A DNA stretch of 64,000 bases, taken from Archivesica marissinica (Eukaryota; Mollusca; Bivalvia; Venerida; Vesicomyidae). This document shows positions 12,202 to 23,900 of the stretch, piece after piece. Each line of letters opens with the position of its first letter. Positions within the stretch are counted from its first letter, which is position 1. Under the pieces are notes generated by a model that did no database searches, was not told the DNA's origin, and saw only the letters and a program-made list of their open reading frames with translations. Location: the NCBI GenBank assembly GCA_014843695.1, contig CM026390.1, positions 18,968,466 through 19,032,465 on the forward strand. Reading direction: 5' to 3'. Position numbers and translations under genes: made by a program.

Positions 12202-13448
12202 GCTATTAGACTTCAGTAAGGCTTTCGATAAGGTCAATCACGAGAAAGTACTACTAAAAATGCATGAATATGGCGTCAGAGGTCAAACATTAAGGTGGAT
12301 TAAGAGTTTTCTAGATAATAGACTCCAGTCAGTTGTCCTTAATGGTATTAGTTCAGAGGCCATTCCGGTGTCCTCTGGAGTCCCACAGGGATCCGTACTT
12401 GGACCCCTGCTTTTCCTAGCCTACATAAACGACCTCCCACAAAACATCAGTTCCAAAGTCCGCATCTTTGCAGATGATACTGCAGTGTATCTATCACTGA
12501 CATCTGCAAATGAATCGGTCACACTCCAAAATGATCTTAAGAGATTAGAAGAGTGGGAGTTGGAGTGGGACATGGAATTTAACCCCTCCAACTGTCAAGT
12601 TATCCACGTCACCAGAAGGAAACATCCTATTCCCAGCAACTATAAACTCCATGGAGTCCTACTTGAGTCGGTCACCTCAGCCAAATACCTTGGCGTGGAT
12701 ATCTCAAATAACCTGTCGAGGGACACCCACATAAAAAGGTCAACAAAGAAAGCAAACCAAACATTAGGATTTTCTACGTAGAAACCTCCAGGTCAAATCT
12801 GAACCCCTCAAGACCATGGCTTATCAGACACTAGTGAGACCCCAGCTTGAATATGGCTCCGAGATCTGGTCGCCCCATACCCACACATTGATAGACCAAA
12901 TTGAAGGTGTCCAGCGAAGAGCAGCCCGTTGGATAAAGGCTGACTTCTATCGTACCTCTAGTGTTACAGACATGCTACATTCCCTAAATCTACGCAGACT
13001 AGATCAACGGCGTATTGACTATAGGTTATCCCTTATGTATAAAATTCATAATGATCGTGTTGCTATTCCCATTGAAAATTACCTAGTTCCTCTCTCCCGT
13101 CCTACTCGCCATTGCCATTCCTTAAGCTATAGGTTAATTACAGCAACTACAGACTACTACAAGTTTTCCTTCTTTCCAAGAACAATCTATCATTGGAACC
13201 ACCTCCCTCCTGACATTGTCCATCTCCCTACCATAGAGCAATTCAATACGGCAGTTTGCCATATTGAACATGCCACCCTAGTTTGTTCTGCGTAGCTGCT
13301 TTTAAACTTTTACCACAACTTATTTTCACACCTTCTTAAATTATACTTTTAACTACTCATACTTTTAACTTCTTTGCGGTTTTTGACGCGCAACATGTCT
13401 ACGTCCCCGCGAGGGGTTCGACATTAAAGGAAGATAGATAGATAGATA
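12202..13448 (+). pseudogene. 5'-truncated CR1/Jockey-like LINE with reverse transcriptase, frameshifted
   Basis: The fragment starts inside the reverse transcriptase with LLDFSKAFDKVNHEK and continues in an open frame (12260-12781). That frame contains the GVPQGSVLGPLLF block and the catalytic FADDT motif. A second frame (12816-13295) continues the thumb and C-terminal region with LVRPQLEYGSEIWSPH and RIYHWNHLPP-like residues. The two frames are offset by one base near a T run at about 12772-12776, so the copy is broken and cannot make a full protein. The 5' half, with the endonuclease, is missing. The 3' end carries catgtctacgtccccgcgag and a short GATA microsatellite tail, as CR1/L2-group LINEs often do. 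A SINE at 23111-23323 shares this 3' end. Confidence 0.9.
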
Positions 13449-13953
13449 GGCTTAGATTATGGACGTTTTACGGATAAAGGCGACACACATTTCAAAGTTT
13501 AAATATTGCATATTGTCTGTTCCGACTATTAATTTTACGGCACAGAATATAAAACGAGATGGTTACTCTTATGCTCCTCCATAAATATCCGGTAACGATT
13601 TCTACGCAAATTCAGCCATACATTCTAAACCGGCAATAGATATATCTGTTGTCATCACCATTTGTTCTTCACACATGTTTTAATGGAGTATTTTGCAACA
13701 GCTAATTTATCTCTTTTGGACAGAACCCATTTGTGAGCTGATTGGCGATCATTCTGGAGCCAGTCAGGCGCTAGTCGCTAGTGTCTTATAGCATTATGAG
13801 ATTTATACTCAATGCCGTATCCCCAGGGGGGGGGGGGGTTGCACGAAGTCGAGCCGTGTGTATAAGTTTTTAGTTTCATTCTATTGTTTTATTGTACTCT
13901 TATTATGACACAGAATACGATCCAATATTGGATCCGTTTGAGGCATATCTTAC
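13449..13953. other. no recognised feature
   Basis: Unique-looking AT-rich DNA with a short G run near 13826. No gene or element recognised. Confidence 0.5.
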
Positions 13954-14165
13954 TTAACCCATTCAACACCTAGTACCTGACATGGACTGGTCCATGATAT
14001 TTTCAGAGCAATACATTAATAAGAAAATTACATTTCGATCAGTTCATTTATCAAAATGGGTAATTTTGTCTAAAAATAGGAATATTACTGGCAGAAAGTG
14101 CAGATCTTGATGAGACGGCTCCTCACGAGCCGGCTCGTCTGGATCTACACTTTTTGTATGCCTAT
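13954..14165 (+). mobile_element. MITE with hairpin gagacggctc, copy 1
   Basis: It begins ttaacccattcaacacc, contains tgacatggactggtccatga and an internal hairpin (gagacggctcctcacgagcc). Related copies lie at 16772-16945 (- strand) and 28654-28881. Non-coding. Confidence 0.7.
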
Positions 14166-14316
14166 TGAGATCCTACTAATTAAAATGGTTAATTTCGTAC
14201 ATATACACGTACGATTTAATATAATACTCTGGCCTTTTGACACAAGTCCAATATTAATACTAATGGACTACAAGTATAAAGGTATGACGTCACGACTGTG
14301 TTTTAAACATGGATAA

Positions 14317-14317
<1 letters not shown>

Positions 14318-14369
<52 letters not shown>
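14318..14369. repeat. (TA)n microsatellite
   Basis: About 25 uninterrupted TA dinucleotides. Confidence 0.97.
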
Positions 14370-14371
<2 letters not shown>

Positions 14372-14647
14372 CAAACACAAATGGGTTGAATCAGTGCACA
14401 AGCTCTTACAACATTAGAGATGCCTCTTCCAAAGCACGTACCAGCGGTAAACAAGTTCATTATATAGGGCAAAAGTAATTGTGAATGTTTTGAATGATAT
14501 TTCTATTAAAATTTACATTAAGATTAAAACAGTTTTGACACATGGTAAGGACTTTATGATAACACTCGTTTTTAATCTTATATAATTTTTTATAAGTTTC
14601 CATAATTTTGATATGAAATAATGAATGGTGGGAGATGACATAGAAAT

Positions 14648-14716
14648 TGAGTGAGAGAGGGAGAGAGAGGGGAGAGAGGGGAGAGTGGTGAGAGAGATGT
14701 GTGAGATAGATAGATA
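14648..14716. repeat. GA-rich low-complexity tract with short GATA run
   Basis: Purine-rich gagaggg repeats are followed by three gata units. No coding meaning. Confidence 0.85.
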
Positions 14717-14843
14717 GATTAACACCTTTGTTAATTCCTACGCGTCAGCGACTATAGGCTAAATAATGCAAGTACATACATCCGGTGAGACATCATTCTA
14801 TACTACATCTATCAACAACATTAATTTCATCTCTATTTTCCAG

Positions 14844-14990
14844 CAATATCAATCACAATAAAAGGGCAAGGCTACGTACATTGGACGAACCAGAAGCTGC
14901 GGGGTCCGGGTGAGCCCCGATTCAAGGACACACAGCATCACTCGGCACAGGAGGACTATTTTGAACATACCCTCCTGTTATTTGGCCAGA
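14844..14990 (+). CDS. alpha-arrestin exon (arrestin N domain, first recovered)
   Basis: The acceptor is ctctattttccag at 14831-14843 and the donor is CAGA|GTAGGTG at 14990/14991. The exon enters at phase 1 and leaves after one base of a codon. It encodes ISITIKGQGYVHWTNQ and ends EDYFEHTLLLFGQ, matching the arrestin N beta-sandwich, where a conserved Trp follows the G-x-x-x-V segment. An upstream exon is required because no start codon fits. Confidence 0.9.
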
Positions 14991-17900
14991 GTAGGTGATT
15001 CTTTCATTTCACTGTTGTTGTAAATCTCTACAGTATGCCGTGCTGACACGTGTTACTGGGACGACACGTGCGTGCATGGGTTCCGCGTTAATTACGTCAC
15101 GTGGCTTTGGTACGGGCGAGCAGTGACAACTGTACGAGGTAAATTATGTCATGTGTGTGAAGGAGCCGCGACGAATATGCTTCATAAATTATTGCACATG
15201 TTTTCGGTAGAGAAGTTCCGTGACGAATGACTACAATTAGATAAGCATGTCACGCGGGGTTCAGTACAGAAGGGCGTCCACACAACTGTCAACATGCCAC
15301 GTGTTTTATGGAGAGCAACCTGACAATACTAGTTTAGCTAACTCGTGCTTCGGGAATAGAGAACGCACTGATCAACGTGTTTAAGTTAACTATGGCACAT
15401 GTTTCTGGTAGCGGAGATCACCCGTACACGTGTTTATTAGTTAGCTATTACGTGTATCAGGGACTTGGGAAAGCTCTGACACGTGTTTTAGTTAAATAGT
15501 TCGGAACAGCGCAATGATATGTGTATTTAGATAAACATGACATGTGGGTTCTAGTACTAAATGACGTCATTGCATTACAACGTGTAGTGAGGGAATCATG
15601 TTACGTACCTCAGGTACTGGAGGACGCGGCTCTAGACATAGTTCTTAGTCAATGATGACACGTGTATAAGGTATTAGAGAGAACCATGGTAAGCAAACTA
15701 TTACACGTTATATTAGTCCGGAATATCCATGTGACATGTGTACTAAGATATTTATGACACGTGTTTTTATGATGATGATTGAGCTTATTTACCCTCGCCT
15801 CCAGCGAACCATATGGGCGAGGCGTGTTTTTATATTCATGGATGCCCCTATTTATAATCGTACTTAGTTAATCATGCCACGGCTATCAGGTAGTGGAGAG
15901 CACACCGACATGTGTTACTAATTAACTATGACACGTGTTTTATATTCAAGGAAATCCCTATTTACAATCGTACTTAGTTAATCATGCCACGTCTATCAGG
16001 CAGTGAAGAGCACACCGACACGTGGTACTAATTAACTATGACACGTGTTTTATATTCATGGATGCCCCTATTTATATTTGTACTTAGTTAATTATGCCAC
16101 GGCTATCAGGTAGTGGAGAGCACATTGCCACGTGTTCTTAATTAGCTATGACACGTGTTTCTGGTACGGAAGATCCTTCTTACAAATAGTGTTAGTTAAT
16201 ATATGGCACGTGTTTCAGGTACCGGAGAGCGCCCTGACAAGTGTTACATGCCCGCAGGACGTTATACATACCCATTCCAGTGTCCACTTCCGGCTGACAT
16301 ACCGTGCTCCTTTGAAGGAGATCTAGGCTACGTGAGATACTGGGTAAGGGCCACCATTGAAAAGGGCCGGGAGCTGATACACAAAACCAAACTTCCATTC
16401 ACGGTCATCAGTCCTCTAGAGTTAAATGGAGTTCCAGATTCTAACGTAAGTGAAATGAATGCTGGCTGTGCAGATGTCTTATCCATTGCACCCAATCACA
16501 TATCATTTGCTTACATGATTAAAATTTGGAAATTTAAATGTAAGCGAACATTTATTTGTTGTATGTGTTATCTATAGTCTATTATTATTCAGATTCAATT
16601 ACACTACCATGCATCTAAAAACCAGTTTTAATGTTGGGTCTAGACATAGTTGATTTTAAAAACTAAAGTATATAGATATAGATAACCTTTTTTATGTATA
16701 TTTGATAGCAGTGTCTGCATATTATGCTATGTGGGTGGTCATAAACAGATACATAGGTTGATATAATAGTGTAATGAGCCGTCTCATCAGGATCTGTACT
16801 TTTTGCCAGTAAAATTGCTATTATTAGAGAAAAATTACCCATTTTGATAAATGAACTGTTCCAAATGTAATTTTCTTATTAATTTATTGGTCTAAAAATA
16901 TGATGCACCAGTCCATGTCAGTTACTTGGTGTTGAATGGGTTAACAAGTGCGGGAGTTTGCATCTCTCCGAGTGTTGTTTTCTAAAATAGTTCTCTTTGT
17001 TTTTCTACAGAAGAATGCGCAAGCTTCCTTCAATCACCCACGATTGAATGCTTGCCAGTATCAATTATTCTTGTTCCATTTGGGGTTTTCGACATTTAGT
17101 CGTGTCAGAAGTTACACATTAACTTTTATCCATTTATTCTGCACCCGTGATTTAACCAGGCATTTGCTGACTCGACAGTAGATACACCTCTCCTCATCAA
17201 CTCTCACGCCTTGCCCCACCCCCATGCCTTGCCCCACCCCCATGTACCTTCACAACAGATATATATACATGTACTCAATTCCAAAATAAAGTGTGCACTT
17301 TTGAATTTAGAATATTTCACTATTTAGAAGACGTATCGGTTAGAAATTTCGCATAGTATACCTCAAGTATATTTGTCATCGATCAATTGCATAATCTACC
17401 ACGTGGTATGCAAACATTGTCAGTCCAGTCTGTGAGACTTGATTTCGCATGATTTGCACGTGCAGCCCGAGGAAAATATACATGTCACCGGAAACTTGTA
17501 TTAGTGTAATCCTTATGTCTTACATAACGGCTAAATCACATTTGAGTTCACATTGGTACACAACGAACATGCCTAGATTGAGCGAAAATCAACATATCCA
17601 AGCATTAACAATGCTTGCCCGTGGTGACAACGTCACTGACGTGAGTAGGGCGTTATGGTGCCACAGAAACACTATTATTCGCTTGCGCCAACGGTTCCAA
17701 CAAACAGGTGGTGTAGCAGATCGCCGAAGAACTGGTAGACCAAGAGTAACGAATCGGCAAACGGACCAGTTTATTACGTTGACGCACCTGCGATGTCGTT
17801 TACAAACAGCGTCTAGTACCGCGAGACAGTATGCATCAACAGCAGAGGTGCGCACACAAGATACTGATCGAAAAAAACCCACCAGAACTGCGATTAAAAC

Positions 17901-20900
17901 AACTTTAAATGCATTATTGAATGTGACCTGATGCTTTGAGTACTTTTGCAACTTTGATTTTAGCACGTCTCCTTTCTCGCATAAATAAGTTACTTAAACT
18001 GATATGTCTGCCATATTCTACAGAGTCTGATCTAAAGTTTGGTACCAAATGTATAGGATTCGGTTAAATAGGCGATGAGAAATCACAGAAAACAAAGCGC
18101 ACACTTTATTTTGGAATTGAGTATACTTTATTAGTTGATTGAACAGGTGATCCTGCAAACTCCTCCTACACAGTGTTTAAATATAATTATACAGACAACA
18201 AAAAGAAACTGTGCCCTTGCCTTGAACGTAAACTGTATATCCTTTTAGAAACAAATATAGGCAGATGTATTATCCATATGTGCGAAATATTGGGTATATT
18301 AGTGTAACGTAGGTAGGACGTCTTGTTATACTGATACCAAAATGAAACTGTGCACTGTGTTTTTACGTTTATTTATCGTCGCTACCGGTTGCCCATATGA
18401 GCGAAGAGATTAGTTATTTTAGATGTTGGAGGATAGTGCATGATACAGACAGAGATCCATTCCAGAATCTCCTCTGGTTCTTTTACGTGCACGGTGTAAA
18501 GCACCGACACGAGACCGCGGTTTAACGTCCCATATGACAGACTGTTAATTTCATTACCTGCGAACCTGCGATCCCTGAAAAAAAAACAAAAAAAAAAAAC
18601 TGTGCACTTGCCTTAGATGTAACATTTATATATTTTAGACAGAAATATAGGCAAATTACGCATCACAATGTGCGAAATAATAGTTAATTTAGTGCAATGT
18701 GTGCAGGATTATTTTCTTCACTTATGATAGTAAAATCCATAATTCTAAAATTTGTAACGATAAAGTAACGCTCAATATAAATGTGCACAGTTTTTTTTAT
18801 TTGGTCAGTTTATATCCATGTTCTATGGCATGCTGTCTTGGTGTATTTTCAGACCCCTGTACAAGAAAGTGAGGAGAAAAGTATGTGTTGTTTATGCTGC
18901 TTGTCTGGACCAATCACCGCTTCTCTTTGTCTTCAAAAACGAGGCTTCGTTCCTGGAGAACCAATCAGATTTGGAGTAGAAATTTCAAATTTGTCATCGC
19001 GTCAAGTGGGATGTTGTTCTGTGGAACTGAAAATGGTATATATGTATATACAGATTAGAGGTGCAACGATTTATCGGAGTTCGATTCGATACATTTCGAT
19101 CGATTCGATTTTCGATTCGGTGCCCCGAAATTTCGATTCGATGCGGCAATGTACCGCCATTCGCCCGTGAATTAGGGCCGGCGATTTAGTCCTATTCCTA
19201 TTTTAGGTTTTTTTAAACCAATCAGCTTTCCGATAGCAATTTTGCCCGGCGATGTTTAACAAAATGGATGATCCCACGGAGTTGTCTGATCCACCCGCTG
19301 CACTAAAATCCCCCGTCTGACAGCATTTCGCATTTAAGAAAAAAGATGGTGTGGTTGAAAAGGCAAATACAATATGCAAACATTGCAGCGCAAGCGTAAG
19401 TTACAAATCTGGAACAACTTCAATCGAATCCCTCTGGATGTGTTGAATTCGTTCATGCGAGGATGTTAGCCATGCAACTGCCTTACGGAAGGTGTTTCTA
19501 TCCGGATGCCCGCCCGTCCGTCCGTGCCTGAAATACTGCTCGAAATACTTCCGCCACCAACAACAGCTCGTGAGGCGCCATATACTTAACCCGTTGGTGC
19601 GACATTACACCCCAAAGACTAATTTTGACCGGCACAACCATTCAGCATAAGTTCTATAAATACGAAATAGGAAAATCGCAAATAACGATAGAAAAGAAAA
19701 TTAATTGTGATCCAACAAACCAACCTGGTGTAGTACTATAATTATGCGACTCGTTTTTGCTGTTGTTTTAATACATAATATTATACAGTTATTTCATGGG
19801 TGTTTGGGGAACAGTCAAAACTATTGTCCCTCGGTATCAGGGAATACTTTCGAACTGTTGCCCGAGGACGTTAGGCCTCGGGCAACAGTTCGAAAGTATT
19901 CCCTGATAACGGCCTCGGGCAACATTTCGAAAGTATTCCCTGATACCGAGGGACACTAGTTTTGACTGTTCCCCAAACACCCATGAAATAACCGTTTTAT
20001 TACCTAATGCTTTATAACGTTTTTTGTACTCAGAGAGTCCCTATTTTCTAATAAAACATTGAGTTCATCCTCAGTCATGTCTTCAAACCTAGCCTGGGCC
20101 ATAAGTCAAGATAAATTTCTGTTTTTCCCAGTTTGTCGGCTGATGACTAATCAATCATCATTTGTAAACGCTTGGTTTTGGTCTAAAAGCCGGTACGCCG
20201 GTAAGTATGCAATAAAATACGGAAAGGAATTAATGAACGGAAAGGAGGGCTTCACATAATTTATATCGATGACTTCAGGCGCAGTCAGAGCTAAAATGTA
20301 TTCGGGACGTATTTTTTACTTTGACTTCCATAACACCCTATTGCGCATCCTACTGCGCACAGTGAAAGCATACTCAAGAGTATGATTGGTTCAAAAGTCT
20401 AGTATGAAACAGTTCAAACTATTGCCCGGTCAACAGTTCAAACTGTTGCCCAGATCTGAGCGAAGGATAAAAAATGCAATGAAACAGGCAAACATAACGA
20501 ATTACAAGTTATATAGAGCATTAGGTAATAAAAGTAAATATGATGCCAACATGAAACAAAACTGCGAAGTACATGTAAATACAAAACAGATGGATTATAA
20601 AATATCACATCTTGACAGCTGCAATCTATCATGAGCCATTTGAAGGTTAGATCTTCAAATGGAATACAAACAACAACAACTATAAACTTAAGGTTATTAA
20701 TAGCAGGAACCTAGATAGTCAATCAAAACGATCATGTTAATAATTATTCATTGCAGACGACAGTGTTCAAGACTCAAACAGTGTGTAGAAGCACAACGCA
20801 GCAGATATGTAAAGTGAAACGGAACCGGAAGTTCGGCAGGGGAGAATCTATCACGTGGTTCTGTGACCAGCTCGTGGTTCCACCTGTACCACCGAGCTGT

Positions 20901-23900
20901 CTCATTGGCTGTAGTATAATCAGCATTAAATACACACTCGAGGTAAGGACCCCTTTCGGCAGTGTTAGACAGGTATCATCTTCCAATAACCGTTCAGAAC
21001 TCTCGTATGGGTGGACATTTGGTATGGGAATTTAGGACTAGATTGTGGCGGGAAGGTTTGTAGCTGAGTGGAGCCTGATAAATTTGTGCTTGGGAGATGT
21101 TTTTGAAGCAACAGGACTTTGTGGTTGGTTGAAGTTGGGGATAGATGAATCTTTAATGGGCATAGGGGAAGGAGGAATCTGGGGATGTACGTTAGTATAT
21201 GGGTTCAGGGGTCTATGGTTGGATGCGTCTAGAGAAGGCTGGGAGGAAGACGTCTGACAGGGACATGTGAAGGTACTAGCTTGTGAAAGGAAGCACCAAG
21301 TAGACGTATGTGGAGATAGGGGAGAGTGCGGTGAGTCAGGGGTAAAGCAGGCTTGGCATTTAGGAGTATTGAGATGGTTGAGTATTCATTGAATCTGGAG
21401 GAGGCGCCCTTGGGGATCCTGCGGAGAAACGAGTCTGGGGAGGGGGAGATAATGAGTAACAGTTGATGATTTTGGGGGAAGGATGCGTGTGGGATGAGTA
21501 TGGGGCAAGGATGCGTCTGTGTGGAGAAGTGATGAGAGAGATCTACCAGACTCCTGTCAGACAGAATACATAGTAAGGATTTCTGGGCAATGTTGAGACT
21601 AGGGGGACTATTTGAGCCAGGGAGCTGTATAGGGGAGGCGTGTTGTGAGGAATCATGGACACACGTATATGGACACATGAGCCTGAGACGAATCCTCGAA
21701 CGGATATGTCTGTACGAAACCCGAGGAGTCTGGGATGAATCCGTGGATGGAACTATCTTGGAAGGAATCATGGGCTGTTGATTCTGAGAACAATAAGAGA
21801 TATACTGAGTTGTTCAGGAGCTTGCCAATGATGAGTCTGGGACTAGTATCGCAATGTGGTATAACTGGATATAATGTATGTCTCGGTATGGAAAAATAAC
21901 TTATAAGTAAAAGGCATTGTTTCATTGTCGTAGCCTATATGACATACATTTCGTCGAATCGTTTATTTAGTTGTGTTCAATTGCACGTTATAACTAATGA
22001 ATTGATGCTGAATGTAAATGCAATTACATACATCTGTTTTCAGTTGCGTGTTGACCCCGTGGGACCAGCATTTGACCTTACACTTCCAATAGAGATCATT
22101 ATAGGCACGCTACCACATCGTGCCAGAACAGATTTGCACCTTTATGCTAATATTCATCCACAGGATCAGACTTCTCGGAGCAGTCAACAGAGCAATGCAT
22201 GCCATGATGTTAATTCGAGAGCCAATCAAAACAGCCATCTTGTTCAAAGTCACAGTTCAAGAACCAGTCAACAAAATCAACCACCGCCAGACCTTAGTTC
22301 GAGAAGTAGCCAAAACAGTAACGAGACAGGCAATTCTGTTATTCAAAGGCAGCCAATCGGGGTGCCTGTACTTCCAATGCAGGGCGGTAAAGTAATGATT
22401 AACCCCGCCCAAATGCCCAATCAGTCTAATCCAAATAGTAGACAATCTCAAGGCGCTTCCCGAGAACCGATGCGTCCATCATCACGTTCGTCCTCCGCAC
22501 CATCAACAGCATCCACATCATCTGTGCATACATATCGAAGTAAGTATAGCATACCAGTCCAATGGTGAATTTAATATATTAATACCCACTATGACATATA
22601 TGTAGAAAAAACAATTAACACCTGTGTGTGTTTTACGTTTATTTATCGTCGCTACCGGTTGCCAATATGAGCGACGCCTCCTGAAGAGATTAATCATTTT
22701 AGATTTTTGGAGGATAGTGCAATGATACAGACAGAGAGCTATTCCAGAGTCTCCTATGGTTCGTTTACGTGCACGGTGTAAAGCACCGACACGAGGCCTC
22801 GGTTTAACGTACCATCTGAAAGACTGTTAATTTTATTAGGGTCAGACGGGGGATCGAACCTGCGATCCCTGGATTATCAGTCCAGTGTGTTACTACTGGA
22901 CTACATATCCGTCTGTGCACACAGATAACACCAACATGCACACACTTATGTATAAGACAGTTGTGTTGTGGTTCTATGCTGGTAGGAAGTCCTGTTATAC
23001 AGATACAAAAATGAAACTGTGCACTTGCCTTAGAGGTAATATTTATATATTTTTAGAAAGAAATATAGGTAAATTAGGTATCACAATGGGCGACATAATG
23101 GGTAAATTAGTATGTATGTATGTTCCATTAATGTCAAGCCCCTTGCGGGGACGTAGACATGTTTTCCTGGGCAGGCTTAGCCGACCTACGTTGTTAACCA
23201 GTACTAAGCAATGTGTATGAGGTGCCTTGCTCAATGACACTACATACGTGGTCTGACCGAGTAACGAACCCGGGACCACTCGATTCCAAATCCGACGCTC
23301 TACCACTGGACCACGGACGCCACACTAGTGCAATGTGTGAAGAATTACTTAGTGCACTCGCGATTAGTAAATTCTATAATTCTAACATTTGTAACTTAAA
23401 TGAAAAGTCATTATAAAAGTGCACGGTGGCCGTATACTTGTACTTATACACCTGCCAGAACGCTGACAGACTAATGCATGCTCTCATGTTTGAATCCCGA
23501 GTGGTCGTTACAATGGCGCCTAATGACAACCATAGCTAATTACAACCATTCAACAATGACTGAAGATATAAAATATACAGTCCACCCTGTCTATAAAGGC
23601 CACCTTCGGGAAAGTCAAAAAGTGGCCTTTGTTGGCAAGTGGCCTCTCAATAGAGGGTTAAAATGCATTGAAGATAGCTCAACGGGAGAGAAATATGGTG
23701 GTCTTTAGAGACAGGTTTTTCATATGCGGCCTTTATTCGGAGGTGGCCTTTAGCACAGGTTTGATTGTAGTTTCATTTCGAAAATATGAAAGCAAGAATA
23801 TGTTGTGTATATTTTATGAATGTATGAATGTTTGTTTCTCACAGTTAGCCAACAAACACACACACCATATTAACTTATTCACAAGTGTATGTTTTATGCA

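Noticed and set aside
21229..21771. 180-codon - strand frame rich in Ser and Pro
   Set aside because: It lies in a G-rich intron segment with strong strand bias that suppresses stops; no domain or splice evidence.
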